This document shows positions 5,117 to 15,191 of a DNA stretch of 22,730 nucleotides, one piece after another. Every line of letters begins with the position of its first letter. Position 1 is the stretch's first letter. The position numbers were made by a program, and so were the translations under genes. The notes under the pieces are model-generated. The model worked only from the letters and a program-made list of their open reading frames with translations, was not told the origin of the DNA and searched no databases. The DNA is taken from the NCBI GenBank assembly GCA_964607675.1, contig CAZSLC010000028.1:1-22730 (forward strand), in the 5' to 3' direction. The DNA is from CAZSLC01 sp964607675. GTDB lineage: Bacteria; Bacteroidota; Bacteroidia; Bacteroidales; UBA932.

Positions 5117-5977
5117 ATGAAAGCATACGTATTTCCCGGTCAGGGAGCCCAATTTACAGGGATGGGAAAAGATTTATATGACTCATCTTCAGAGGCAAAA
5201 ATACTTTTTGAAAGAGCAAACGACATTCTTGGTTTTAAAATTACAGATATTATGTTTGAGGGGGATAGTGACTCTCTTAAACAGACAAAAGTAACACAAC
5301 CTGCAGTATTTCTCCATTCGGTTATAAGTGCAATTACCCTTGGAGATAGTTTTAAACCCGATATGGTTGCAGGTCACTCACTTGGGGAGTTTTCTGCTCT
5401 CGTTGCTGCAAATGCAATGAGTTTTGAAGATGGACTCAAGTTAGTTTCTGCCCGTGCATCAGCAATGCAAAAAGCATGTGAAGCACAACCATCCACAATG
5501 GCAGCTATCCTCGGTTTAGATGATTACGTCGTTGAAGAGGTTTGCTCCTCAATTGATGACATTGTTGTACCTGCCAATTATAACAGCCCAGGACAGCTTG
5601 TTATTTCTGGATCTGTAGGGGCTGTTGAAAAGGCCTGTGCCATGCTTAAAGAGAAGGGAGCCAAAAGGGCGATAATTCTCCCAGTTGGTGGGGCATTTCA
5701 CTCTCCACTAATGGAGCCAGCCCGCATTGAGCTTGGCAAAGCAATTGAAACCACAAATATCGCATCCCCTATTTGCCCCATTTACCAAAATATCGATGCT
5801 CTTCCCCACACTTCTCCTGAAGAGATTAAAAAGAATCTTCTTATGCAATTGACCTCCCCTGTAAGGTGGACTCAAACTGTATTAAACATGAGTGGGGATG
5901 GTGCTACAGAGTATTTTGAGTTAGGTCCAGGGAATGTCCTCCAAGGGTTGATTAAAAAGGCCCTTCCAAATGGATAA
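5117..5977 (+). CDS. fabD: Malonyl-CoA:ACP transacylase FabD
   Basis: FabD transfers malonyl groups from CoA to acyl carrier protein in the cytoplasm, supplying the two-carbon donor for type II fatty-acid synthesis. The 286-residue length is close to the ~300-310 usual for the family. The N-terminal FPGQGAQ is typical. The nucleophile Ser88 lies in AGHSLGE, a conserved Arg at 113 (SARASAMQ) would hold the malonyl carboxylate, and the catalytic His195 lies in GAFHSPLM. NSPGQLVISG at about 156-165 and the C-terminal ELGPGNVLQGL are also family signatures. It is not adjacent to the other fab genes, which lie about 9 kb to the right on the opposite strand. PFOR follows 73 bases downstream behind its own promoter-like box. 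Confidence 0.95.
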   Translation: MKAYVFPGQGAQFTGMGKDLYDSSSEAKILFERANDILGFKITDIMFEGDSDSLKQTKVTQPAVFLHSVISAITLGDSFKPDMVAGHSLGEFSALVAANAMSFEDGLKLVSARASAMQKACEAQPSTMAAILGLDDYVVEEVCSSIDDIVVPANYNSPGQLVISGSVGAVEKACAMLKEKGAKRAIILPVGGAFHSPLMEPARIELGKAIETTNIASPICPIYQNIDALPHTSPEEIKKNLLMQLTSPVRWTQTVLNMSGDGATEYFELGPGNVLQGLIKKALPNG

Positions 5978-5992
5978 GTTGTTTTTTTTATC

Positions 5993-6001
5993 TACATTTG
6001 C
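5993..6001 (+). promoter_or_regulatory. Candidate -7 box for nifJ
   Basis: TACATTTGC at 5993-6001 matches TAnnTTTG(C). It lies 49 bases before the PFOR ATG and just after fabD, so nifJ can be transcribed separately from fabD. Confidence 0.5.
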
Positions 6002-6050
6002 AGACTTTATCTTGAAAAAATTTTAATATTTAACTTTAATTAATATAATA

Positions 6051-9000
6051 ATGGCTAAGGAAAAGACATTTATTACTTGCGACGGTAACTATGCCGCTGC
6101 GCATGTTGCGTATCTGTTTAGTGAGCACGCCGCAATTTACCCTATTACCCCTTCATCAACTATGGCAGAACTTGTTGATGAGTGGGCTGCTTTTGGAAAA
6201 AAGAATCTGTTTGGAGAAACTGTAAAGGTTACTGAGATGCAAAGTGAAGGTGGGGCGGCTGGTGCTGTTCACGGATCACTTCAAGCTGGTACACTTACCA
6301 CCACATTTACCGCTTCTCAAGGCTTGCTTCTAATGATCCCTAATATGTACAAAATTTCTGGAGAACTTCTTCCAGCTGTATTCCATGTTTCTGCAAGAGC
6401 ATTGGCTGCTCAGGCTCTATCAATATTTGGAGATCACTCAGACGTAATGGCAGCAAGACAAACAGGTTTTGCTCTTCTTGCCTCTACAAGCGTTCAAGAA
6501 GCTATGGATCTCGGCGCAGTGGCTCACCTATCTGCTATCAAATCAAGTGTTCCATTTGTTCACTTCTTCGACGGATTCCGCACCTCACATGAGATACAAA
6601 AAATTGAGGTGTTAGATTCTGACGCCATAAAAGGAATGATTAGCGAAAAAGCACTTGCTCGTTTCCGTTCAAGAGCTCTTAATCCCAACAAACCAGTGAC
6701 CAAAGGGACAGCCCAAAACCCTGACGTCTATTTCCAAGCTCGTGAGGCTTCAAACTCATTCTATGATGCGGTTCCTGATATCGTGGCTCGCTATATGGGT
6801 GAAATTGGAGAACTTACAGGTCGCCATTACCTCCCATTCGATTATTATGGAGATCCAAATGCCAAAAATATTATTATTGCAATGGGTTCCGTTTGTGAAA
6901 CTGTCTCAGAGGTAGTTGACAAATTGAATTCAGAAGGGGAAAAAGTGGGTGTTCTAATCGTCCGTCTATATAGACCTTTCTCTGCTAAATATTTCTTGAG
7001 AGTCCTTCCTAAGAGTGTTAAGAGAATTGCCGTTCTTGACCGGACAAAAGAGCCAGGATCAGTTGGAGAACCTCTATATCTTGATATTAAATCTACCCTC
7101 GCACAATTAGGAGAAGACTCACCACTTATCGTTGGTGGTCGTTATGGCCTCTCTTCAAAAGACACAAGTCCTGCCCAAATAATGGCCGTATTTGAAAATT
7201 TGAAGATGAAACAACCTAAGTCTGATTTCACCATTGGTATCGTTGATGACGTCACATTCAAATCGCTCCCTACTGGGGAAGAGATCTCTCTTGCTAAAAA
7301 AGGAACTTACGAATGCAAGTTCTACGGACTTGGTTCAGATGGTACTGTGGGGGCAAATAAAAACACAATTAAAATCATCGGTGACAACACCAATAAATAT
7401 TGCCAAGGATACTTCGACTACGACTCAAAGAAATCAGGTGGGTACACTTGTTCTCACTTGAGATTCGGAGATCAACCTATCACCTCCCCATACCTCGTTT
7501 CTACTCCAGACTTCGTTGCTTGCCACGTCAATTCATACTTAAGCAAATACGATGTATTAAGGGGCATTAAGAAAAATGGTACATTCCTACTTAACAGCTT
7601 ATGGTCTATTGAAGACACCCTCGAAAGAATCCCTGACCATGTTAAAGAAATAATTGCTAAAAACAACCTCAAGATGTACATCATCAATGCAACAAAGATT
7701 GCAGAAGAGATTGGTCTCGGCAACAGAACAAACACCATTCTTCAATCAGCCTTCTTCAAGATTACTAATATTATCCCTTACGAACAAGCAGTGGCATTGA
7801 TGAAAAAAGCAATCGACAAGAGCTACGGTAAGAAAGGTGAAAATATTATCAAGATGAACTATGCTGCCGTTGATAGAGGTGCTGAATATGTAGCAGTAGA
7901 AATCCCCACTTCATGGAACAATGTTCACTCTAAATTCCGTTCTGCTAACTTTGATCGTCTTGCTCCCGAATGGGTTCGCAATGTTGCAGATGTAGTAAAT
8001 GCCCAAATGGGTAATGATATCCCTGTCAGTGCCTTCAAAGATGAGTATGCAGATGGACAGATTCCTTCTGGCACAGCAGCTTTCGAAAAACGTGGCATCG
8101 CAGTGAGTGTCCCTGAATGGATTCCTGAAAATTGTATCCAATGTAACCAATGTGCTTTCGTATGTCCTCACGCAGCTATTCGTCCTTTCCTATCAACAGA
8201 AGAAGAGTTTAAGAAAGCCCCTGCAGGAGCCAAAAAAACACAAGGGAATGCTGCATTCAAAGAGTATAACTTCACAATGCAAATCTCACCTCTTGATTGT
8301 ACAGGGTGTGGCAACTGTGCAGATGTTTGTCCTGCTAAGAACAAAGCTCTTGTAATGAAACACCTTGAATCTCAAGTGGGTCAACAACCTGTATTTGATT
8401 ATATGCATAACTCTGTAGGATATAAAGACACCGTTGCACCAAAAAATCAAAATCTCAAGAACTCCCAATTTGCTCAACCACTATTTGAATTCTCAGGTGC
8501 TTGTGCAGGATGCGGTGAGACACCATATATTAAAGCCATTTCTCAACTATTTGGAGACAGAATGATGGTAGCTAACGCCACTGGTTGTTCGTCAATATAT
8601 AGTGGTTCATTCCCTGCATCTCCTTATACATCAGACAAAAATGGTCGTGGTCCAGCTTGGGCAAACTCATTGTTCGAAGATAACGCCGAATTTGGACTTG
8701 GAATGAAAGTGGGTACTGAAAGACTCCGCGACACCATCGGCAGACTCATGAAAGAAGGACTAGAATGTACAAAATGCTCTTCAGAAATGAAGGCTCTATT
8801 TACTCAATGGCTTGAAAATAGAAACGATTCTACTATTACCCGTGAAGTAGCAGACAAGCTTGTTCCCCTTATGGAAGAATGCGGCTGTGATATTTGTAAA
8901 CAAATATTAGAATACAAAGACTTCATCAACGCTCGCAGTCAATGGATTATCGGTGGTGATGGTTGGTCATACGATATTGGATATGGTGGACTTGATCACG

Positions 9001-9581
9001 TACTTGCTTCAGGTGAAAATGTAAATGTATTGGTTCTTGATACTGAAGTATATTCAAATACAGGTGGTCAATCGTCAAAATCAACCCCTGCTGGAGCCGT
9101 TGCTAAATTTGCAACTTCAGGAAAGAGAGTTCGCAAGAAAGACCTCGGAATGATGGCTATGAGTTATGGGTATGTATATGTTGCACAAGTGGCTATGGGT
9201 GCAAGCCCTGCTCAATATCTAAATGTCATCAAAGAAGCTGAAGCATATAACGGCCCATCTCTTATCATTGCATACGCTCCTTGTATCAACCATGGTTTGA
9301 AAAATGGCATGGGCAAGAGCCAAATGGAAGAGAAATTGGCAGTTGAATGTGGATATTGGCATCTATACAGATTTAACCCAGTCCTTGCTGAAGAGGGCAA
9401 AAATCCATTTACTCTCGATAGCAAAGAACCTGCATGGGACAAATTCCAAGATTTCATCAAGGGTGAAGTTAGATATAGCTCTTTGATTAAAACATTCCCT
9501 AACGAAGCAAATGAATTATTTGCAAAGACTCAGGAGTTTGCCAAATTGCGCTACGAATCGTACAAACGCCTAGCACAATAA
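6051..9581 (+). CDS. nifJ: Pyruvate:ferredoxin (flavodoxin) oxidoreductase
   Basis: PFOR oxidatively decarboxylates pyruvate to acetyl-CoA and CO2, passing electrons to ferredoxin or flavodoxin; it is an oxygen-sensitive enzyme of anaerobes. The 1176 residues match the single-chain homodimeric form. The N-terminal domain carries the pyruvate-binding YPITPSSTMAE near residues 31-41. Two ferredoxin-type 4Fe-4S motifs follow: CIQCNQCAFVCP from residue 695 and CTGCGNCADVCP from residue 750. The proximal cluster and thiamine-diphosphate domain begins with CAGCGE at 818. The TPP motif GDGWSYDIGYGG is at about 968, with VLDTEVYSNTGGQ after it. All expected cysteines appear present. It is monocistronic, with its own promoter-like box and a strong terminator. 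In this setting it links fermentation to acetyl-CoA for the fatty-acid genes nearby. Confidence 0.97.
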   Translation: MAKEKTFITCDGNYAAAHVAYLFSEHAAIYPITPSSTMAELVDEWAAFGKKNLFGETVKVTEMQSEGGAAGAVHGSLQAGTLTTTFTASQGLLLMIPNMYKISGELLPAVFHVSARALAAQALSIFGDHSDVMAARQTGFALLASTSVQEAMDLGAVAHLSAIKSSVPFVHFFDGFRTSHEIQKIEVLDSDAIKGMISEKALARFRSRALNPNKPVTKGTAQNPDVYFQAREASNSFYDAVPDIVARYMGEIGELTGRHYLPFDYYGDPNAKNIIIAMGSVCETVSEVVDKLNSEGEKVGVLIVRLYRPFSAKYFLRVLPKSVKRIAVLDRTKEPGSVGEPLYLDIKSTLAQLGEDSPLIVGGRYGLSSKDTSPAQIMAVFENLKMKQPKSDFTIGIVDDVTFKSLPTGEEISLAKKGTYECKFYGLGSDGTVGANKNTIKIIGDNTNKYCQGYFDYDSKKSGGYTCSHLRFGDQPITSPYLVSTPDFVACHVNSYLSKYDVLRGIKKNGTFLLNSLWSIEDTLERIPDHVKEIIAKNNLKMYIINATKIAEEIGLGNRTNTILQSAFFKITNIIPYEQAVALMKKAIDKSYGKKGENIIKMNYAAVDRGAEYVAVEIPTSWNNVHSKFRSANFDRLAPEWVRNVADVVNAQMGNDIPVSAFKDEYADGQIPSGTAAFEKRGIAVSVPEWIPENCIQCNQCAFVCPHAAIRPFLSTEEEFKKAPAGAKKTQGNAAFKEYNFTMQISPLDCTGCGNCADVCPAKNKALVMKHLESQVGQQPVFDYMHNSVGYKDTVAPKNQNLKNSQFAQPLFEFSGACAGCGETPYIKAISQLFGDRMMVANATGCSSIYSGSFPASPYTSDKNGRGPAWANSLFEDNAEFGLGMKVGTERLRDTIGRLMKEGLECTKCSSEMKALFTQWLENRNDSTITREVADKLVPLMEECGCDICKQILEYKDFINARSQWIIGGDGWSYDIGYGGLDHVLASGENVNVLVLDTEVYSNTGGQSSKSTPAGAVAKFATSGKRVRKKDLGMMAMSYGYVYVAQVAMGASPAQYLNVIKEAEAYNGPSLIIAYAPCINHGLKNGMGKSQMEEKLAVECGYWHLYRFNPVLAEEGKNPFTLDSKEPAWDKFQDFIKGEVRYSSLIKTFPNEANELFAKTQEFAKLRYESYKRLAQ

Positions 9582-9597
9582 CACTTATTTTATTTTC

Positions 9598-9635
9598 AAA
9601 AAAGCCAGATTCTATAATGAATTTGGCTTTTTTTT
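9598..9635 (+). terminator. Intrinsic terminator of nifJ
   Basis: The stem AAAAAAGCCA (9598-9607) pairs with TGGCTTTTTT (9624-9633); the pairing continues inward through GATT/AATT to about 14 bp around an 8-base loop. A run of eight T residues ends the structure at 9635. Confidence 0.85.
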
Positions 9636-9637
9636 CT

Positions 9638-9645
9638 TAACTTTG
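9638..9645 (+). promoter_or_regulatory. Candidate -7 box for the SusC/SusD operon
   Basis: TAACTTTG at 9638-9645 matches TAnnTTTG and sits directly after the nifJ terminator. Transcription would start near 9652, leaving a leader of about 60 nt before the susC-like ATG. Confidence 0.5.
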
Positions 9646-9710
9646 AAGAGTTATGGAGAAATAAAACTATCCTAATTAAAACTATTATTTAACTACCAAT
9701 TTATCAATCT

Positions 9711-12700
9711 ATGAAGAAAACTATTCTTTTTGCGTTGGCTGCTATCATATCATTTGCAGCTATTGCGCAAAACACGGTAACCGTGTACGGGAAGATTACT
9801 TCTTCCGAAGATGGTACGGTTATCCCATTTGCTAATGTATTCGTAAAAGGGACTACAACCGGAGCATCTACTGATGATTCAGGACACTATCAACTGGCAA
9901 ATGTGCCTAAAGATGGAGTCCTTATTTTTTCATTTATAGGCTTCAACACTGTCGAGGTGCCTGTTAATGGAAGAGTCTCTATTGATGTTGTACTACAACC
10001 AGATGCTGTAGCACTCGATGAAGTGATTATGGTCGCATACGGTACAGCCAAAAAAGGGACATTCACTGGAGCTGCTTCTGTTGTAAAAAATCAAGCCATC
10101 CAAGATGCACCAAATGTATCATTTGAACAAGCACTACAAGGCAAGGTAGCAGGTATGCAAATCACGACCACTTCAGGACAAGCTGGATCTACATCTTCTA
10201 TTCGTATCCGTGGGATTGGCTCAATGAATGCATCAAATGAGCCTCTATATGTCATTGATGGTGTTCCTGCTATTTCAGGAAGTACAGGTCAAATGGGTGA
10301 TTATTTGTACACATCAAACAATGTGATGAGCACCCTTAATCCATCCGACATCGAATCTATCACAGTGTTGAAAGATGCCGCTGCCTCTTCACTATATGGA
10401 TCAAGAGCAGCAAACGGTGTAATTATGATTACCACAAAAAGAGGTAAAAACGGAAAGCCTCAAATCTCATTTAAGGCTTCTGTTGGGATGACTCCATCCT
10501 TTGCCACAACCAACTTCGATGCAGCATCTACAGAACAACAAGTTGAACTTTACTACGAAAACTTCTGGAATGCTGGTAAACTTGACGGCGACACAGATGC
10601 AGATGCAAGCAGCACAGCCCTAAAGCAATTGAACAAAAGATTCAACAAACATGGTTATAGTTTCACTGCTGACGACAACACCGTCAAATCCCTTAAGATT
10701 CATGGTATGACCGATGGAAAAGAGAACCGTGAAGGCAAATATTTCGATTGGGAAAAGGCACTACTTAGAACTGCTGTATATCAAACTTATGACATTTCTG
10801 TAAGTGGAGCCAATGACATGACCAACTACTATACTTCTCTATCATATACAAAAGAGGACGGACGCAGTATCAGTAACGATTTTGGTCGTATTGCTGGTAG
10901 AGTGTATGTATCACAAAAAGTTGGGAAACTCATTGAGTTTTCAACAAATGTTAATATAGCAAGGACAACCAAAAAAGGATTTAACGATACAAGAAGCCTT
11001 GGAGACAACTACTTCCTTCAAACTCGTAACCTTCTTTGGGGGCTTTATTGGCCAACTGACTACAAGACAGGTGAAGACTATACCAAACGCTACGGAAGTT
11101 ATGCATACAACCCGTTGTATTACAACAACGAGTGGGAGAACTCCTCAAAGACACTCAAACTTACCGCAAATGAAACTTTAACCATAAATATTCTTCCAGT
11201 CTTAAATGTTAAGTCTATTTTCTCATACGACAATACACAAGTACTTGATTATTTATATTTTAGTGCAAAACACTACAATGCCGAAGAGGATGAAAATGGT
11301 AATGCAGTAGCAAGTGTTCACAATATTGCTACCAACTACAACAAACTTGTTTCTTCAACAACTATCAACTATAATCAAACATATGCACAAAAGCATACCC
11401 TTGGTATTTTAGTAGGTTTTGAAGCAGAGAAAAATCATAGCGAATTTCAACGTTCCTCAGGTTCAAATATGCCATCTTCTTCATTAAAAGTAGTATCTAC
11501 TGCAGGTAAGACAGATGCTGCTGGTTACTACTGGGGCAACTCTATGCTATCTATCCTATCACGTGCTGAATACAATTATGATAATAAGTATTATCTATCA
11601 GCCTCTTTCCGTCGTGATGGTTCTTCAAAACTTGGAATCAACACTCGATGGGGCAATTTCTGGTCAGTGGCTGGATCTTGGAGAATTTCGCAAGAGAGGT
11701 GGATGGAAAATGCAAAAGCCATCAGTAACTTGCGTTTAAGAGCATCTTTTGGTGTCAATGGAACACTTCCTCCAAGTAACTATGGATGGCGTTCACTTGC
11801 ATCATATGGTTCTAAATATATGGAAATGCCAGGTGGTGGAATAGGAACTATTGCTGATGCCAATCTTTCTTGGGAAACCAACTACACTACCAACGTCGCT
11901 CTTGAATTCGGGTTCTTCGACCAAAGATTATATGGTACAGTTGAGTTTTTCAACAGAGACTCTAAAAATTTGCTTCAAAGCGTTCCTATCTCAGAAATAA
12001 CAGGTTTCAGCTCTACCCTTAAAAATGTGGGAGAAATGAACAATAAAGGTATTGAAGTTGAACTCGGCGGAGAAATTATCAGAACTAAAGATGTAAAATG
12101 GAATTTAGGCATCACCGCTTCTTGGGTTGAATCGAAGATTACAAAACTCTATGGTCAACACGATATTATATGGTATGATCCTACAGGAGGTGACGCAAGG
12201 GCAAAATACATCTACAGAGAAGGTGAAAACACCCTTTCTTTCTATGGAAGAGAGTGGGCTGGCACCGAAGATGCAACTGGTAAAAATGTGTGGTTTGTAA
12301 ATGACGAAAAAGATCCTTCAAAAGGAGATTTCGTATATGAAGGGAGAGGTGCAACCTACGATTACACGAAGAGTAATGAGATTATTTTAGGTAATGCCCA
12401 ACCCAAATTATTTGGTGGTATCAATACCGATGTAACTTGGAAAGGGATCACATTGGGCTTGAATTTCATTTACAAAATTGGCGGATACACTTATAACGCT
12501 GTTGGTAGAGATGTCAATGATGATGGTTATTATTGGGAAAGGATCATGTCACAATATTGTTATGACAATCGTTGGACACCAGAGAACACCTCTGCATACT
12601 ACCCTCAACGTATAGCTATTGACATGGAAGATGTTAACCAAAAGAGTAGTCGTCACATGAACAATGCCTCATTCTTAAGACTAAAGAATGTTTCACTTTC

Positions 12701-12890
12701 ATATTCATTCCCCAAAGCTATGTTAAGCAAAATTAAAGTTGCTAATCTTAGAGTATATTTCAGCGGAACCAATCTTCTTACATTTGCCGCTCATAAAGAG
12801 TACGACCCTGAAGTTAACGAATACGGTACAAGAGGATGGGAACTTCCTCTCGGTAAGACATACACATTCGGTTTAGAATTTACATTTTAA
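9711..12890 (+). CDS. SusC/RagA-type TonB-dependent outer-membrane transporter
   Basis: This 1059-residue protein is an outer-membrane beta-barrel that imports a bound ligand, usually an oligosaccharide or peptide, using TonB energy. A Sec signal peptide is present (MKKTILFALAAIISFAAIAQ). Residues ~22-98 form the carboxypeptidase-D regulatory-like domain typical of SusC proteins (VYGKITSSEDGTVIPFANV, GHYQLANVP). A TonB-box-like LDEVIMVAYG follows near residue 102. The plug has the SusC signatures ALQGKVAGMQI, IRIRGIGS and PLYVIDGVP, ending with GVIMITTKRGK. The remaining ~820 residues are aromatic-rich barrel strands with a terminal Phe (LEFTF), the outer-membrane insertion signal. The SusD partner follows after 18 bases. 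No glycoside hydrolase, lyase, peptidase or dedicated sensor lies beside the pair, so the substrate cannot be predicted. Confidence 0.95.
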   Translation: MKKTILFALAAIISFAAIAQNTVTVYGKITSSEDGTVIPFANVFVKGTTTGASTDDSGHYQLANVPKDGVLIFSFIGFNTVEVPVNGRVSIDVVLQPDAVALDEVIMVAYGTAKKGTFTGAASVVKNQAIQDAPNVSFEQALQGKVAGMQITTTSGQAGSTSSIRIRGIGSMNASNEPLYVIDGVPAISGSTGQMGDYLYTSNNVMSTLNPSDIESITVLKDAAASSLYGSRAANGVIMITTKRGKNGKPQISFKASVGMTPSFATTNFDAASTEQQVELYYENFWNAGKLDGDTDADASSTALKQLNKRFNKHGYSFTADDNTVKSLKIHGMTDGKENREGKYFDWEKALLRTAVYQTYDISVSGANDMTNYYTSLSYTKEDGRSISNDFGRIAGRVYVSQKVGKLIEFSTNVNIARTTKKGFNDTRSLGDNYFLQTRNLLWGLYWPTDYKTGEDYTKRYGSYAYNPLYYNNEWENSSKTLKLTANETLTINILPVLNVKSIFSYDNTQVLDYLYFSAKHYNAEEDENGNAVASVHNIATNYNKLVSSTTINYNQTYAQKHTLGILVGFEAEKNHSEFQRSSGSNMPSSSLKVVSTAGKTDAAGYYWGNSMLSILSRAEYNYDNKYYLSASFRRDGSSKLGINTRWGNFWSVAGSWRISQERWMENAKAISNLRLRASFGVNGTLPPSNYGWRSLASYGSKYMEMPGGGIGTIADANLSWETNYTTNVALEFGFFDQRLYGTVEFFNRDSKNLLQSVPISEITGFSSTLKNVGEMNNKGIEVELGGEIIRTKDVKWNLGITASWVESKITKLYGQHDIIWYDPTGGDARAKYIYREGENTLSFYGREWAGTEDATGKNVWFVNDEKDPSKGDFVYEGRGATYDYTKSNEIILGNAQPKLFGGINTDVTWKGITLGLNFIYKIGGYTYNAVGRDVNDDGYYWERIMSQYCYDNRWTPENTSAYYPQRIAIDMEDVNQKSSRHMNNASFLRLKNVSLSYSFPKAMLSKIKVANLRVYFSGTNLLTFAAHKEYDPEVNEYGTRGWELPLGKTYTFGLEFTF

Positions 12891-12908
12891 CTATTAATTG
12901 CGAATAAT

Positions 12909-14363
12909 ATGAAAAAGATTAATATTATACTCTATATTTTTTGCGCAGTAGCAATTATTACTTCCTGCAAAGGATTTCTCGATATTCCTCCGAGCAATCA
13001 AGGTGACGCCTCTACTGCCATCCAAGACGAAAATGATGCTCAAGTATTCATGAATGGTATTATGAGAAGAATGTCTTCAGGTGCTTACTATGGAAGGAAT
13101 TTTATTCTCTATGCTGATGCAAAAGGGGGAGATTTAGGCATTACATCTCAAGGAAGGGGTTACGATTCGTTCTACACATTCAACCACTCCGCCACCTCAA
13201 ATAGCTATTCAGGCTTCTGGTCACAGATGTATGACGTTATACTACAAATAAATACATTGATCAAATCGGTTGAAGGGATGGAGGATGCAAGTAGTACTAT
13301 GCTTGCATATTTGGCACAAGCCAAAACATTAAGGGCAATCGTCTATTTCGACCTTGTAAGATTATATGGCAAGCCATACAATATGGACAAATCATCTTAT
13401 GGCGTTCCTTTGGCTCTTGAACCTCTTGATGCATCCGACCAGCTCACAAGGGCATCTGTTGAAGAGGTCTATAACCAAATCATCAAAGACCTTAAAGAAT
13501 CTGAAGATCAACTATCTACATCAAGACAAAATGGATATGTCAATAAATATGTCAACAAGACTATGCAAGCAAGGGTATATCTATATATGGATAATCATGC
13601 ATCCGCACTTGCAGCTGCAGAAGATGTTATCAACTCAGGGGTTTACTCTCTATACAAACCTGAAGAGTGGGTTGAGTCTTGGGAAAGCCAATTTGGGAAT
13701 GAATCAATTTTTGAAATTGCAATGTATCCTAATGAAGGTGACCTTGGTACATCTTCTCTTGGGTTTATGTTAAGACGCTACGCACACGGATCAACTAAAG
13801 CCATGGGATGGTTTATGGCAAGTGATTATTTCCTTGCAAGATTGGGAGAGAGCACCTCTGATGTTCGCTGGGGTGTCATGTCATACGATGAAATCTCTGA
13901 TACAAGATTTGGAGCCTGCTATAAATATTGCGGAAGCACAGAACTCACTGGAGATGGCAAATCTGCTGCTACATCGGTAAACATCAAAGTTATACGCCTT
14001 TCTGAAGTATATCTAATAGCTGCAGAAGCAGCTCTTGCAACAGATAAAGCTAAAGCTGCTAACTATCTTAATGCTATTCGTAAAAGATCTGGGTTAGCAG
14101 ATGCTACCGATGCAAATATCAATATTAAAATGATTCTTGACGAAAGAAGCAAAGAGCTATTTGCTGAAGGTCATAGATTCTTTGATATGATGCGTCTTAA
14201 TCAAACTATCGAATTGAATGACGAGATGATTCAACCTGCAGTTGCTATCACACATAGGGATAAAACCGTTACACGTGATTTCTACAAAACAATACTCCCT
14301 ATTGCAAAATCAGAATTGGATGCTAACCCACCTATCGCAGCTCAACAGAATCCAGGATACTAA
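12909..14363 (+). CDS. SusD/RagB-type surface lipoprotein
   Basis: This 484-residue partner of the SusC-like transporter would form the lid over the barrel and bind ligand at the cell surface. A lipoprotein signal is visible: hydrophobic stretch IILYIFCAVAIITSC with the lipidated Cys20, followed by KGFLDIPPSNQG, a typical SusD start. The middle has TPR-like helices (YLAQAKTLRAIVYFDLVRLYGKP), and the C-terminus has the family block LDERSKELFAEGHRFFDMMRLN. The length is normal. It lies 18 bases after the susC-like gene and ahead of a strong terminator, so the two form a closed two-gene operon. Confidence 0.95.
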   Translation: MKKINIILYIFCAVAIITSCKGFLDIPPSNQGDASTAIQDENDAQVFMNGIMRRMSSGAYYGRNFILYADAKGGDLGITSQGRGYDSFYTFNHSATSNSYSGFWSQMYDVILQINTLIKSVEGMEDASSTMLAYLAQAKTLRAIVYFDLVRLYGKPYNMDKSSYGVPLALEPLDASDQLTRASVEEVYNQIIKDLKESEDQLSTSRQNGYVNKYVNKTMQARVYLYMDNHASALAAAEDVINSGVYSLYKPEEWVESWESQFGNESIFEIAMYPNEGDLGTSSLGFMLRRYAHGSTKAMGWFMASDYFLARLGESTSDVRWGVMSYDEISDTRFGACYKYCGSTELTGDGKSAATSVNIKVIRLSEVYLIAAEAALATDKAKAANYLNAIRKRSGLADATDANINIKMILDERSKELFAEGHRFFDMMRLNQTIELNDEMIQPAVAITHRDKTVTRDFYKTILPIAKSELDANPPIAAQQNPGY

Positions 14364-14387
14364 AACTTATCTGACTATATATTATTT

Positions 14388-14422
14388 AAACAGGGTGATT
14401 ACACAAGTAACCACCCTGTTTT
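14388..14422 (+). terminator. Intrinsic terminator of the SusC/SusD operon
   Basis: AAACAGGGTG (14388-14397) pairs perfectly with CACCCTGTTT (14412-14421), with additional TTAC/GTAA pairing inside. The plus-strand T-run is short. It lies between convergent operons and may also help stop transcripts of the leftward fab operon, although the minus-strand T-tail is weak. Confidence 0.75.
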
Positions 14423-14446
14423 CATTTATAATGTTAACAAATATAA

Positions 14447-15187
14447 TTATCCAATCATACCTCCATCACACACAATCACTTGACCTGTGACATAACTTGA
14501 TAAATCAGATGAGAGAAATAAAGCAATATTAGCAATATCTTCAGGAGTACCACCCCTCCTGAGAGGAATTTTTTTCATCCACTCATCACGTACCTCTTGA
14601 GGCAAAGCTTGAGTCATTTTTGTCTCTATAAATCCTGGAGCTATGGCATTGGCTCTTATTCCTCTTGCCCCCATCTCTTTTGCAATAGATTTTGCAAGAC
14701 CTATCATCCCCGCTTTTGAAGCAGAATAGTTGCATTGTCCTGCATTTCCAGTTACTCCCACAATCGAGGAGATATTTATAATAGAACCAACCCTTTGTTT
14801 ACTCATTATAGAAAGAACTGCTTGAGAAAAATTAAATGCCGATTTGAGATTGACAGTTAAAACTGCATCCCACTGCGCTTCACTCATCCTCATCAACAAA
14901 CCATCTTTTGTGATACCAGCGTTGTTGACCAATATGTCAATCCTTCCGAAATCTTTTACTATTTGTTCTACCACTTGCTTCGTCTCTTCGTGGTTGGCAG
15001 CATTTGAGGTGTAACCGATACATCTTACCCCCATTGCTTTTATCTGTTCAACTGTTTCGTTGAATAAATCATCTTGATTTAGATCTGTGAATGCAATATC
15101 TGCCCCTTGTGATGCGAGTTTTACAGATATCGCCTTACCAATTCCTCTCGCTGCACCTGTAATAAGTGCTACTTTCCCTTTTAACAT
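14447..15187 (-). CDS. fabG: 3-oxoacyl-ACP reductase FabG
   Basis: FabG is the NADPH-dependent short-chain dehydrogenase that reduces 3-oxoacyl-ACP in the fatty-acid elongation cycle. I chose the ATG at 15187 (246 residues, MLKGKVALITG) because an upstream start at 15211 would overlap fabZ and add eight residues unlike the family. The cofactor motif TGAARGIG is at residues 10-17, VNNAG at 87-91, and the catalytic Ser141, Tyr154 and Lys158 are in INISSIVG and YSASK. PGFIETKM after the active site and the terminal VTGQVIVCDGG are typical. It is the last gene of the leftward fab operon, four bases after fabZ. Confidence 0.93.
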   Translation of the reverse strand: MLKGKVALITGAARGIGKAISVKLASQGADIAFTDLNQDDLFNETVEQIKAMGVRCIGYTSNAANHEETKQVVEQIVKDFGRIDILVNNAGITKDGLLMRMSEAQWDAVLTVNLKSAFNFSQAVLSIMSKQRVGSIINISSIVGVTGNAGQCNYSASKAGMIGLAKSIAKEMGARGIRANAIAPGFIETKMTQALPQEVRDEWMKKIPLRRGGTPEDIANIALFLSSDLSSYVTGQVIVCDGGMIG

Positions 15188-15191
15188 ATTA

